Of a stretch of DNA of 21,285 nucleotides, positions 1 to 7,574 are shown piece after piece. Each line of letters opens with the position of its first letter. The first letter of the stretch is position 1. The stretch comes from a candidate division Hyd24-12 bacterium UBA5074. GTDB taxonomy: Bacteria > Fermentibacterota > Fermentibacteria > Fermentibacterales > Fermentibacteraceae. The stretch is taken from assembly GCA_002414865.1 (NCBI GenBank), contig DIAQ01000030.1, forward strand, positions 1 to 21,285, written 5' to 3'. The notes below the pieces were generated by a model. That model had not been told where the DNA came from. It saw nothing but the letters and a program-made list of their open reading frames with translations, and ran no database searches. A program made the translations under genes and the position numbers.

Positions 1-177
1 CGCGGCCCCCCCCCCCCACCCACCACCCCCCCCCGGACGAGGTTTCTGGCCCCCGCGCCACCATCCCTGCCTGACTGGACAGCCACTGCATCGCTCGCCG
101 CGCATGCTGTCCTGGCGGCGCTTTCAGGCTGGCTCCTCTTCCTCCTGGCGATCAGGGGGGGCTGGATCAGGCAATAG
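1..177 (+). CDS. Possible 3' end of an upstream membrane protein gene
   Basis: A reading frame is open from the first base to a TAG at 175-177. Its first part is dominated by proline codons from the C-rich tract at about 7-34. Its last part reads as a hydrophobic helix with a short charged tail: the final residues are LSGWLLFLLAIRGGWIRQ, which looks like a C-terminal membrane segment. A small hairpin lies eight bases after the stop, and the next gene starts 81 bases on, which suits a gene end here. No family can be recognised from 58 codons. The C-run may be a sequencing or assembly artefact at a contig edge, so the frame before about position 40 is doubtful. A chance open frame is a real alternative. 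Confidence 0.35.
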   Translation, partial: RGPPPPPTTPPRTRFLAPAPPSLPDWTATASLAAHAVLAALSGWLLFLLAIRGGWIRQ

Positions 178-184
178 AACCAGA

Positions 185-200
185 GCCGGATCCTTCCGGC
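185..200 (+). terminator. Small hairpin after the possible upstream gene end
   Basis: GCCGGA-TCCT-TCCGGC forms a perfect 6-bp stem with a 4-base loop, eight bases past the TAG at 175-177. No run of T follows, so it is terminator-like in position only. It lies in the leader of the tldD gene and could equally be an mRNA structure there. Confidence 0.3.
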
Positions 201-258
201 AGGGAGGGGCGCAATCCGCCGCAGGAACGGCCCCCGAGAAGAATGGGAGGAGACGCCT

Positions 259-1623
259 GTGCTGCAACGGCTGGAGGAGATGATACGGAGCTTCCCCGCC
301 GATTTCGTCGACATCAGGTACGAGATAGAGAAGGACACCTCCATCGCATACAGCGGCCATGACATCAAGGGGGTGACCGCGTCCACGACGGACGGCTACG
401 TGGTGAGGGTGCTCGAGGGAGGCGGCTTTGCCACGGCGACAGCCACCAGGCCCCAGGATGTGCCCAGAGCACTGGCCATTGCGCTCGACGGTGCGAAGAC
501 CATGGTGCTCGCGAAGGGGAAGACGGTTCGATTCGCCTCTGCGCCGGTCGTGAATGACCGGATAGGGCTCGCGCTGAAGGGCGACCCGAGAGGCGTGCCG
601 CTCTCGGACAAGATCGCGGCCTCCAGGAAGTACAACGAGATCCTGCTGGCGCATCCCGGCATCACCACCACCAGCCTCGGCTACTCCGAGGTCTACAGGA
701 ACAAGTTCTACGTCAACTCCGAAGGCTCCGCGCTCAACGAGGAGCTGCTGACGGTAGCCATCTCCGGCGAAGCAGTAGCCGTCCGGGGCAACCTCTATCA
801 GAACATCCGGCTGTCCATAGGAGGCGCCGACGGCTGGCACACTCTGGAGGGGCGGGAGGCCCTGTTCGAGGAGAGAGCGGGAATCTGCACCGGGCTGCTC
901 GATGCCGAACCCGTAAAGGGCGGGACCTGGAACGTGATCCTCAGCCCCAACCTGGCCGGAGTCTTCACGCACGAGGCATTCGGGCACTTCTCGGAGGCGG
1001 ACATCATCGAGGACAACCCGGGCATGAGGACGAAGATGGAGCTGGGAGCCGAGCTCGGCAGCCCTGTCCTGAACATCGTGGCCGACTCGACGCTGCCCGG
1101 ACAGCTCGGGTTCTACCGCTACGACGACGAGGGCGTGCAGGTGCGGAAGGTTCAGCTCATGAAGGAGGGCGTCCTGTCGGGCCGTCTCCATTCCAGAGCC
1201 ACCGCGGCGGCCTTCGAGGAACCGCTGTCGGGCCATGCGGTCGCCGAGGACAACAGGTACGAGCCGATCGTCAGGATGGGCACCATCTTCGTCGAGCCCG
1301 GCAGCGAGAGCTTCGAGGATCTCCTCCGCAGGCTCGGGAACGGCCTCTACCTGGTCGACGGCAAGGGCGGGCAGACCAGCGGTGAGAATTTCACGTTCGG
1401 CGCCCAGTACGGATACCTGGTCGAGAACGGGTCCCTCGGTCCCATGATCCGCGACATCAACATCATGGGCAACCTCTTCACCACGCTGCGGAACATCATG
1501 GCGGTATCCGATGCGTTCAGCCTCTCGGAGCGCGGTGGCTGCGGGAAGGGCCAGACGAACATCAAGTCCTGCCTCGGCGGTCCGCATGTCCTGATCAACG
1601 ACATGGTGGTGGGAGGTATCTGA
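259..1623 (+). CDS. tldD: TldD-type zinc metallopeptidase subunit
   Basis: This 454-residue protein is the catalytic TldD subunit of the TldD/TldE peptidase. In known systems that complex degrades unfolded peptides and removes leader peptides from modified peptides such as microcins, in the cytoplasm. The metal-binding HExxxH motif is present as HEAFGH at residues 238-243. The third ligand is expected to be Cys428 in the GGCGKG segment 26 residues from the C-terminus, matching its place in the E. coli protein. The length is close to the usual 450-480. The start is a GTG preceded by GGGAGGA at 245-251 with good spacing. The stop overlaps the ATG of the tldE-type gene (TGATG), so the two are translationally coupled. 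No modified-peptide biosynthesis genes are nearby, so a general proteolytic role is more likely than peptide maturation. Confidence 0.95.
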   Translation: MLQRLEEMIRSFPADFVDIRYEIEKDTSIAYSGHDIKGVTASTTDGYVVRVLEGGGFATATATRPQDVPRALAIALDGAKTMVLAKGKTVRFASAPVVNDRIGLALKGDPRGVPLSDKIAASRKYNEILLAHPGITTTSLGYSEVYRNKFYVNSEGSALNEELLTVAISGEAVAVRGNLYQNIRLSIGGADGWHTLEGREALFEERAGICTGLLDAEPVKGGTWNVILSPNLAGVFTHEAFGHFSEADIIEDNPGMRTKMELGAELGSPVLNIVADSTLPGQLGFYRYDDEGVQVRKVQLMKEGVLSGRLHSRATAAAFEEPLSGHAVAEDNRYEPIVRMGTIFVEPGSESFEDLLRRLGNGLYLVDGKGGQTSGENFTFGAQYGYLVENGSLGPMIRDINIMGNLFTTLRNIMAVSDAFSLSERGGCGKGQTNIKSCLGGPHVLINDMVVGGI

Positions 1624-2945
1624 TGGAAAAACTGCTTCAGACCGCCATGGAGAAGGCCGGAGCTGCAGAGGTCTTCTTCAACTCCGGAGAGAGCACCGGC
1701 ATCGCAATGCGCAACGGCAGGGTGACCGAGGTCTCCTCCTCCCTGCGCTCCGGCTATGCGCTGCGCATCCTCAGCGGAGGACGCATGGGCGTGGCCTACA
1801 CGCGCAACCTCCTCGACAGGGAGGAGCTGGTCCGCAACGCCCTGGCCTCGCTGGAAGGCGATGTGGCAGCGGGTTACTCCTTCCCTGCCATGGCTTTTCA
1901 TCCGATCACGGACACCTATCGACCCTCGGTCGAGAAGCTGGGATTCAAGGATCTGCACGACTCCTGCCTCGAAATCCTGGGCTTCTTCGAGGGTCGGACC
2001 GCCGCGCAGGTGGATGTCTCCTGCTGGAGCGGGACCGGCGATACACGTATCCTCAACTCGAGCGGTCTCGACGCCCGTCACAGGTACTCCATGTTCGGAG
2101 GAGGGGCGAACATCCTCTTCCCGAACACCGAAACCTCGATCAGCGACTGGTTCGTGTTCAGCGAACGCTCTCCCTTCCCCCGGGAGAAGCTGGAGAGGAT
2201 GCTCGAGCTGCACGGCATGGGTCTCCCCGAGGTGGAGGTCGGAGCCGGCAGGATGAAAGTCCTCTTCCTCCCATTCGCCATGCACACCATCTCCTGGAGG
2301 CTCTCCGCGGCTGCGAGCGGCGCGTCCTTCGCCAGGAAGGCCAGTCCGCTCCTGGAGAAGCTAGGCGAGAAGGTGGCTTCCGATGGTTTCACCTGGTACG
2401 ACGATCCCCTGGACCGTGCCGCCGTGGGCGGCTGCTGCCCGTTCGACGACGAAGGGGTTCCCACCCGGAAGACGGCGATCATAGAGAACGGCGTGTTCCG
2501 GACTGTTTTCAACAACCTCGACTACGCCTCGAAGCTGGACTCCGAGCCCACCGGCCATGGCTACAGGAGCTCGAGCATGTGGGGCGGAGACCCTGTCACG
2601 ACGTTGCCATCCCCGGGGCTGTCCGCTCCAGGGTTCGAGCCGGGCTCGACCAGCTTCGAGGACATGATCGCGGGCATCGACCGCGGGGTGATCCTATTCG
2701 GTGTCCTCGGAGCCCATTCCGGCAACATCCTGAACGGTGACTTCTCGGTTGGCATGAATCCCGGACTGCTCGTGGAGAACGGTGTCATCCGCGGCAGGGT
2801 GCGCGACGGCATGGTTTCGGGAAATATCTGGGACGCGCTGCAGAGGGTCGTGGCCGTGGAGAACCAGGTGCACAACCCTCTGGGCGGCGCCTCCCGCTAC
2901 CCCGCAATCCTCCTCGATGGCGTGAGCGTGGCGGCGAAGGGATGA
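1623..2945 (+). CDS. tldE: TldE/PmbA-type peptidase partner subunit
   Basis: This 440-residue protein is the paralogue of TldD that forms the second half of the heterodimeric peptidase. The stretch that aligns with the TldD active-site helix reads AMHTISWRL (around residue 221) and lacks HExxxH, as expected for the non-metal-binding partner. The C-terminal half has the family's glycine-rich strands, for example GILFGVLGAHSGN-like and NGDFSVGMNPG-like segments. The gene starts inside the tldD stop codon and nothing else is co-transcribed visibly downstream: a gap of about 200 bases leads to the chaperone gene. Whether this pair carries out regulated leader removal or bulk peptide turnover cannot be told from sequence. 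Confidence 0.92.
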   Translation: MEKLLQTAMEKAGAAEVFFNSGESTGIAMRNGRVTEVSSSLRSGYALRILSGGRMGVAYTRNLLDREELVRNALASLEGDVAAGYSFPAMAFHPITDTYRPSVEKLGFKDLHDSCLEILGFFEGRTAAQVDVSCWSGTGDTRILNSSGLDARHRYSMFGGGANILFPNTETSISDWFVFSERSPFPREKLERMLELHGMGLPEVEVGAGRMKVLFLPFAMHTISWRLSAAASGASFARKASPLLEKLGEKVASDGFTWYDDPLDRAAVGGCCPFDDEGVPTRKTAIIENGVFRTVFNNLDYASKLDSEPTGHGYRSSSMWGGDPVTTLPSPGLSAPGFEPGSTSFEDMIAGIDRGVILFGVLGAHSGNILNGDFSVGMNPGLLVENGVIRGRVRDGMVSGNIWDALQRVVAVENQVHNPLGGASRYPAILLDGVSVAAKG

Positions 2946-3007
2946 CCAGGCGCGTCATTTTGACGCAAAGGTTCGCAGGACATCTCTCCGTGCAGGGGTC
3001 CCGGGCG

Positions 3008-3037
3008 TGCAGTACCGTGTCAATACCTTGTACTGCA
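3008..3037. promoter_or_regulatory. Inverted repeat upstream of hsp20 (8-bp arms, 14-bp gap)
   Basis: TGCAGTAC at 3008-3015 and GTACTGCA at 3030-3037 are perfect inverted arms separated by 14 bases. The element lies about 120 bases before the hsp20 start. It does not match the CIRCE operator TTAGCACTC-N9-GAGTGCTAA. The right arm overlaps a possible -35 hexamer TTGTAC (3028-3033), so an operator role is plausible but unproven. Confidence 0.4.
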
Positions 3038-3040
3038 TGT

Positions 3041-3061
3041 ATATGTGGATATCTCACATAT
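3041..3061. promoter_or_regulatory. Inverted repeat upstream of hsp20 (7-bp arms, 7-bp spacer)
   Basis: ATATGTG at 3041-3047 and CACATAT at 3055-3061 flank GATATCT. This AT-rich 21-bp near-palindrome stands out in a GC-rich region. It starts four bases after the other inverted repeat and covers the place where a -10 element would fall (for instance TATCTC at 3050-3055, 16 bases after TTGTAC). It could be a repressor or activator site, or an RNA structure in the chaperone leader. The promoter assignment is weak. Confidence 0.42.
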
Positions 3062-3153
3062 CTTCGCCGTGCAGTTCTGTCAGCGCCTTCTTCTGGCATT
3101 CCTCTTGCTTCCCTTTCAGGCAGGAGCAACAGGAACATGAAAGGAGGCTCCAG

Positions 3154-3594
3154 ATGGCCAACCTTCCGGACAGGAGAAGGGAACGCTACATCAGCCCGAC
3201 GGACTGGGCGAACTACACCATGAACCGCATGCTCGAGGACTTCTTCCCAGGCTCGGCCAACGGCTTCGACTGGGCCCCGGCTCTCGATGTGATCGAGACG
3301 AAGGATGCCATAGAGGTCAAGGGTGAGCTGCCAGGTCTCAGCCGCGAGGACATCGATGTCCAGGTTGCGAACGGCATCCTCACCATCAAGGGCGAGAAGA
3401 AGGAGATCCGCGACGAGAAGGAGAAGCGTTACCACCACCGCGAGATGCGGTACGGCTCCTTCGTGCGCTCGGTCGCCCTCCCGGTCGACGTGAAGGCCGA
3501 GGATGCCCGCGCCACCTTCAAGGACGGGGTTCTCACCATCATCCTCCCCAAGGAGGAGAAGGCCGTTCACAAGACGATCGAGATCCAGGGCTGA
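3154..3594 (+). CDS. Small heat-shock protein, Hsp20/alpha-crystallin family
   Basis: This 146-residue protein is an ATP-independent holdase chaperone that binds unfolding proteins in the cytoplasm. The alpha-crystallin domain runs from about residue 40 to 136. It contains the signature GVLTIILPK at 125-133, the A-x-x-x-G-V-L-T-I box of the family. The C-terminal I-x-I anchor used in oligomerisation is seen as IEI at 142-144. The start at 3154 is chosen because AAGGAGG (3141-3147) sits six bases before it. Longer in-frame versions beginning at 3007 have no such site and add low-quality sequence. The gene stands alone with inverted repeats upstream and a GC hairpin downstream, as expected for an independently induced stress gene. 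Confidence 0.95.
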   Translation: MANLPDRRRERYISPTDWANYTMNRMLEDFFPGSANGFDWAPALDVIETKDAIEVKGELPGLSREDIDVQVANGILTIKGEKKEIRDEKEKRYHHREMRYGSFVRSVALPVDVKAEDARATFKDGVLTIILPKEEKAVHKTIEIQG

Positions 3595-3615
3595 CGGCTT
3601 CCGACAGCCACGGTG

Positions 3616-3637
3616 GGGCGGGCCTGCGGGCCCGCCC
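3616..3637 (+). terminator. GC-rich hairpin after hsp20
   Basis: GGGCGGGC (3616-3623) pairs perfectly with GCCCGCCC (3630-3637) around a 6-base loop, 21 bases after the hsp20 stop. There is no T-run, so it is a stem-only terminator candidate. The separate promoter-like TATAAT just downstream supports a transcription boundary here. Confidence 0.55.
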
Positions 3638-3671
3638 TGTCCGTATCAAGGCCCATGGGTCGGGTCGTTCG

Positions 3672-3677
3672 TATAAT
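3672..3677 (+). promoter_or_regulatory. Consensus -10 box for the nitroreductase operon
   Basis: TATAAT, a perfect -10 hexamer, lies 24 bases before the ribosome-side of the nitroreductase start and after the hsp20 hairpin. No good -35 hexamer is visible at 16-18 bases upstream, and there is no TG extension. A short leader of roughly 18 bases is implied. Confidence 0.5.
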
Positions 3678-3701
3678 CCTGCCGGGAGCCTGGAGGTGGG
3701 C

Positions 3702-4310
3702 ATGGGAATTGTCGAGCTTGCCGGTTCCGCGAGAACCGTGAGGCGCTTCCAGGGCGGGCGCCCTGTACCTCAGAGAGTGCTGACCAGCCTGCTGGAGACG
3801 GCGAGACTCGCCCCCTGCGGCGCAAACCTCCAGGAACTCCGCTATTCAGTTGTCACGAATGCGCCGCTCAGGGCGGGTGTCTTCGACACTCTCAAATGGG
3901 CCGCCTACCTCAGGGACTGGCCGGGGCCGGCCGAAGATGAGAGGCCGTCCGCCTATGTGATCGTCTTCTCCCCCCAGGACGAGAAGCCCTTCACGCGGAT
4001 CGACGCCGGAATCGCCTCCGGCTACATGACCCTCGCCGCGCGCGAGGCCGGACTCGGCTCGTGCATGCTGCTGAGCTTCGATCGCGAGGCTCTTTTGCGG
4101 ATCATCCAGCCCCCGCCGGGAATGCACGCGCTCCTCGTTATCGCGCTCGGTTATCCCGCTGAGATGGTCGAGATCGAGGACCTGGCGCCAGGCGGCAGCG
4201 TAGAGTATTGGAGGGACGAGAGGGAGATCCACCGGGTGCCCAAGAGGAGGCTGCCCGACATCATCCACGGGGTGGAAGGCGCAGAAGGAAGGGAACAGCA
4301 TGGAACCTAG
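3702..4310 (+). CDS. Nitroreductase-family flavoprotein
   Basis: This 202-residue protein is a probable FMN-dependent NAD(P)H oxidoreductase of the nitroreductase superfamily. The N-terminal segment SARTVRRFQGGRPVP and the following helix ETARLAPCGANLQE match the family's FMN phosphate-binding RxSxRxF and APSxxNxQ regions. Here a Cys replaces the usual Ser in the second. The central AGIASGYMTLAAREAGLGSC helix is also typical, and the segment LLVIALGYPAEM is the usual C-terminal strand. Physiological substrate is unknown. The ATG at 3702 is preferred over a GTG at 3696 because GGAGG at 3692-3696 gives proper spacing only to the former. The end overlaps the aminopeptidase gene by 11 bases. Confidence 0.88.
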   Translation: MGIVELAGSARTVRRFQGGRPVPQRVLTSLLETARLAPCGANLQELRYSVVTNAPLRAGVFDTLKWAAYLRDWPGPAEDERPSAYVIVFSPQDEKPFTRIDAGIASGYMTLAAREAGLGSCMLLSFDREALLRIIQPPPGMHALLVIALGYPAEMVEIEDLAPGGSVEYWRDEREIHRVPKRRLPDIIHGVEGAEGREQHGT

Positions 4311-5550
4311 CGAGATGCATGCCGATCGAAGGCGCAGGCTGCTCGAAAACCTTCCTCCGGCCACCCTGGCCATCGTCCCTCCGTCCAGTGTAAAGCAGTC
4401 GAGCGCGGACGCCTCCCATCGCTACTCGCCGAATCGGAACCTGCTCTACCTCACCGGGATCGCGCAGGAGAACACATGGCTCCTCATGTTCAAGGATGCT
4501 GAAGGAGCGCCGGGCGAAGTCCTCTTCATCGAGCCCTTCGATCCCGAGTACGAGAAGTGGTTCGGCCGCCGCCTCACGAAGGAGGAGGCCTCGGCGCTGA
4601 CGGGAATCGGAGACTGCAGGACCGACGAAGGCTGGCGCGCTGCTGTCGAGAGAGTGGTCTCGAGGCTCTTCCTGAAGGAGATCTTCATCGATTACCCGGT
4701 GTCCGGGATCTCCCGCTCCCCCGGGTCCCGTCAGCGGTTCGCCCTGGAGATGCGCGACGCCTTCCCCCACCTTCAGCACGGGAGGTTGTCGGGTCTGATA
4801 AATCAGCTCCGCATGGTGAAGGACGATCACGAGATATCCATGCTCCGCAAGGCGATCGATATCACGGGAAGCGCGCTGGCCCGTGCTCTGCCAGGGCTTA
4901 GGCCGGGGATGCGTGAATGCGAGTTCGAGGGTGAGCTCGTGCGCACATTCCTCGGAATGGGAGGCGAGGAGGCCTTCCCGACGATCGTCGCGGGAGGGCC
5001 CAGGGCAACCTGTCTGCACTACGACGAGAACAGCCAGGTGCTCGAGGAAGGCTGGCTCCTGCTGGCCGACTTCGGAGCCTCGTTCGGCTACTACAGCGCG
5101 GATATCACCAGGACCGCCCCCGTCTCCGGACGTTTCACCGCCCGTCAGAAGGATCTGATGGAGATCGTGCTGACAGTCCAGAAGGAGGCGATCCGCCTGC
5201 TGAGGCCAGGCAGGACGGTCGGCGCATGGAACACGGAAGTGGCCGCATTCTACGCAGATCTTCTCCTGGAGAAGGGCGAGATAACCGAAAAGCCTGAGCT
5301 CGAGAAGCTCTACTACCACAGGACGGGTCATCATCTGGGCCTGGACACCCACGACGAGGCCGTGCTCGACATGCCGCTCGCGCCGGGGATGGTCCTGACA
5401 GTCGAGCCGGGCTTCTACAGCGCGAAGGACGGTCTGGGCATCAGGATAGAGGACGATGTGATGGTGGGCGCCGAAGAGAACACGGTGCTCTCCGCGGATG
5501 TTCCCCGGACGCCCGAGGCCATCGAGGAGCTGATGCGGGGCGGAGTCTGA
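4300..5550 (+). CDS. pepP: Xaa-Pro aminopeptidase (M24B), PepP type
   Basis: This 416-residue cytoplasmic metallopeptidase removes N-terminal residues that precede proline. The N-terminal AMP_N domain (about 1-165) contains the recognisable RYSPNRNLLYLTGI segment. The C-terminal pita-bread domain carries all five metal ligands in order. They are Asp257 and Asp268 (LADFGAS and SADITRT), His344 (TGHHLGLD), Glu369 (VEPGFY) and Glu384 (RIEDDV). His351 in the LDTHDE segment matches the second catalytic histidine of E. coli PepP. Length is near that of PepP (about 440). It begins inside the nitroreductase gene in another frame and is followed after 14 bases by the deaminase gene, so it is an operon member. 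Confidence 0.95.
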   Translation: MEPSEMHADRRRRLLENLPPATLAIVPPSSVKQSSADASHRYSPNRNLLYLTGIAQENTWLLMFKDAEGAPGEVLFIEPFDPEYEKWFGRRLTKEEASALTGIGDCRTDEGWRAAVERVVSRLFLKEIFIDYPVSGISRSPGSRQRFALEMRDAFPHLQHGRLSGLINQLRMVKDDHEISMLRKAIDITGSALARALPGLRPGMRECEFEGELVRTFLGMGGEEAFPTIVAGGPRATCLHYDENSQVLEEGWLLLADFGASFGYYSADITRTAPVSGRFTARQKDLMEIVLTVQKEAIRLLRPGRTVGAWNTEVAAFYADLLLEKGEITEKPELEKLYYHRTGHHLGLDTHDEAVLDMPLAPGMVLTVEPGFYSAKDGLGIRIEDDVMVGAEENTVLSADVPRTPEAIEELMRGGV

Positions 5551-5564
5551 GACCCTCCCCGGGG

Positions 5565-6044
5565 ATGACTGACGGCGAACTGATCGAGATTGCGTTCGGA
5601 GAGGCACAGCTCGCCGCGGGAGTCGGTGAGGTGCCAGTCGGCGCCGTCCTGCTCCTCCGGGATGGCAGGCTCTTCAGAGGCTCCAACCGGACGGTCTCGA
5701 CGGGCAATCCAGCCGCCCATGCCGAGTTCCTCGCAATAACCGAAGCCGCTGAAGCCCTCGGTGACTGGAGGCTTGAGGGTTCCATCCTGGCCTGCACGCT
5801 GGAGCCGTGCCTCATGTGCGCCGGGCTCTCCATCCTGGCCAGGGTCGATGAGATCATCTACGGGGCGCCCGACTCGCGCTTCGGAGCATTCGGATCCCTC
5901 ATCGATGCCTCGACGCTGCACGGTCTGAACCACTATCCCCGTGTGCGCGGCCCCCTCGACGCCGGGCGCTGCGGGGGTCTCCTCAGGGAGTTCTTCAAGA
6001 GAGTGCGGCGGCCGGGAGAAGCGGCCGAGACGCGTCTGATCTGA
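5565..6044 (+). CDS. tadA: tRNA adenosine deaminase-like nucleoside deaminase
   Basis: This 159-residue zinc-dependent deaminase most resembles TadA, which converts A34 of tRNA-Arg(ACG) to inosine. The active-site H-A-E is at residues 52-54 (NPAAHAEFLA), with Glu54 the proton shuttle. The P-C-x-x-C motif is PCLMC at 81-85, followed by AGLSILARV, as in TadA. The N-terminal EVPVGAVLL strand is also typical. The C-terminal segment GLLREFFKRVR matches the TadA tail (LLxxFFxxRR). A guanine or cytosine deaminase of the same fold is the main alternative, but the tail favours TadA. It lies between the aminopeptidase and the TPR-like gene, with small gaps on both sides. Confidence 0.88.
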   Translation: MTDGELIEIAFGEAQLAAGVGEVPVGAVLLLRDGRLFRGSNRTVSTGNPAAHAEFLAITEAAEALGDWRLEGSILACTLEPCLMCAGLSILARVDEIIYGAPDSRFGAFGSLIDASTLHGLNHYPRVRGPLDAGRCGGLLREFFKRVRRPGEAAETRLI

Positions 6045-6060
6045 AAGGATGGAGCTGACG

Positions 6061-7032
6061 ATGTCGATTTCCGGACTGCTCGTCCTCCTTCTGGCTGGCG
6101 CTGCGGGCCCGCAGGAGGTGGCACCCGGGCTCGCATTCCCGACGATCGAGATCCAGGGGATCCCAGACTCGCTGATGCCCGGGGGATACAGGAGCCTGCT
6201 GGTTATGCCCGAAGACGAGAGCAGGGCTCGTACCATCCTGCGCCTCGTCGGAGTAGGGGCTGACACGACAGTCCTCGGGGTCATCGAGTACGGCGGCGCC
6301 TACAATCCCGCCAAGACCGAGTGGAACTGGGACGGCGGGGCCGGGACGGTGGTCGTCTACTCGCAGATGCCAGGCAGCGCGAACACCTTTCTGGCGGAGT
6401 ACGCCCTCGCTTCCGATGCGCCGTTTCTGGCCCTCCTCTCCGAGGGCTGGATCGATCCCTCACGCGATGCCACCGATGAGGCATGGCGGCTGATCGACGA
6501 GGGAAGGCTGACGGAGGCCATCCTCACCCTTTATACAGTCTTCTATCCCCACAACTATTACATTCCAGAAGAGATAGGCGCAGCTGCGCTGCACAGGAGC
6601 CACGAGCTCGCCCTCGAGCTGTTCGACACGGGGGATGCCGCCGGAGCCTGTTCGACGATGGCTCTGGTCATCGACTCCGCAGGCATCTTCTGGCTCGACC
6701 CCGACTGGCCTGCCGGCTTCGAATCCCGGGAGGGCTACGATTCGAGCGAAGCAGCGGTCTGGCTCCCGTTCGAAGAATTCATCGAGATCCTGAACGATTA
6801 CGGGTATTTCCAGCTCGAGGCGGGGAACCCCGATCGTGCGTCTGAGATCCTCCAGGGGGTGGTCAGACTGGCCCCCGGAAGGGCCGTTGCGCGGCTGAAC
6901 CTGGCCGACGCCCTCTGGGCGCTGGGGCGGTTCGGCGAAGCCCGCCCGCACTACAACAAGTACCTGAGACTGCTCGACGATGACGGGCTGCTCGACCATG
7001 CGCCCTCCTACTCGAGGGAGAGAGCCAGGTGA
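6061..7032 (+). CDS. Exported protein with C-terminal TPR-like repeats, function unknown
   Basis: The product (323 residues from this start) opens with a short hydrophobic signal-like segment, MSISGLLVLLLAGAAG, so it is probably exported. There is no lipobox cysteine. The N-terminal part, about residues 20-130, looks beta-rich and is not recognised. From about residue 135 onward it is helical, with TPR-like units. The clearest are AWRLIDEGRLTEAILTLY and the C-terminal ASEILQGVVRLAPGRAVARL followed by ADALWALGRFGEARPHYNKY. The ATG at 6061 is preferred to one at 6049: GGAG (6051-6054) is correctly spaced for the former only. Its stop overlaps the GTG of the next gene (GTGA). No specific function can be assigned; a protein-protein scaffold at the cell envelope is a guess. 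Confidence 0.8.
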   Translation: MSISGLLVLLLAGAAGPQEVAPGLAFPTIEIQGIPDSLMPGGYRSLLVMPEDESRARTILRLVGVGADTTVLGVIEYGGAYNPAKTEWNWDGGAGTVVVYSQMPGSANTFLAEYALASDAPFLALLSEGWIDPSRDATDEAWRLIDEGRLTEAILTLYTVFYPHNYYIPEEIGAAALHRSHELALELFDTGDAAGACSTMALVIDSAGIFWLDPDWPAGFESREGYDSSEAAVWLPFEEFIEILNDYGYFQLEAGNPDRASEILQGVVRLAPGRAVARLNLADALWALGRFGEARPHYNKYLRLLDDDGLLDHAPSYSRERAR

Positions 7033-7553
7033 GTGCGAGTCTGCGACAGGTGCCGCTCGACGGCTTCTGCGGGCTCTACTGCGGCGCCTGCGAGGTCCTG
7101 AGAGCCGAGGCCGGCGGAAGGATCGAAGCGATGGCGAAGGTGTTCGGCATGGAACCTGTCGCCATACACTGCGCCGGCTGCCGGTCGGACGACGTCTTCG
7201 TCAACTGCAGCGGCTGCGCGATCAGGGCGTGCGCATCGGGCAGGGGATGCGAGTTCTGCTCGGACTGCGGTGACTTTCCGTGCGACGAATTCCGCCGCTT
7301 CGCCCTGCTGGGCGGGAGGCTCCCGCCGCATTTCCTGGCGACGATGAGGAATCTCGCCGAAATCAGGGAGAAAGGGCCCGAGGAATGGAGGCGCCTGCAG
7401 GGGGAGAAGTGGGCATGCCCCTCGTGCGGGCTGCCTTTCTCCTGGTATGCAGACACCTGCGGATGCGGCCGGGATCTGGACGGCATCAAGGACTGGCAGT
7501 CCCTGTCCGACGAGGACAAGGCCTTCTTCGGGGCGGCCAGGACAGGCGTCTGA
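7029..7553 (+). CDS. DUF3795-type cysteine-rich protein
   Basis: This 174-residue protein has 16 cysteines, nearly all in pairs. The N-terminal FCGLYCGAC (Cys14, 18 and 21) is the signature opening of DUF3795 proteins. Further clusters are CAGC (48-51), CSGC (60-63), CEFCSDC with CGDFPC (74-85) and a C-terminal zinc-ribbon-like pair CPSC...CGC (130-146). Such proteins are likely to bind zinc or iron-sulfur centres, but no biochemical role is established. It has no signal peptide. It starts with GTG overlapping the upstream stop by four bases and ends the operon, converging on the prs gene 21 bases away. Confidence 0.82.
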   Translation: MSASLRQVPLDGFCGLYCGACEVLRAEAGGRIEAMAKVFGMEPVAIHCAGCRSDDVFVNCSGCAIRACASGRGCEFCSDCGDFPCDEFRRFALLGGRLPPHFLATMRNLAEIREKGPEEWRRLQGEKWACPSCGLPFSWYADTCGCGRDLDGIKDWQSLSDEDKAFFGAARTGV

Positions 7554-7574
7554 GCCGGCGATCCCCTCTTCGGG

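Noticed and set aside
124..1587. A 487-residue minus-strand open frame opposite tldD
   Set aside because: It is a codon-bias shadow of the strongly supported TldD gene in GC-rich DNA. It has no recognisable domain and no ribosome-binding site.
4261..5607. A 448-residue minus-strand open frame opposite the aminopeptidase gene
   Set aside because: The plus-strand product has all five metal ligands of a known family; the antisense product has no family features.
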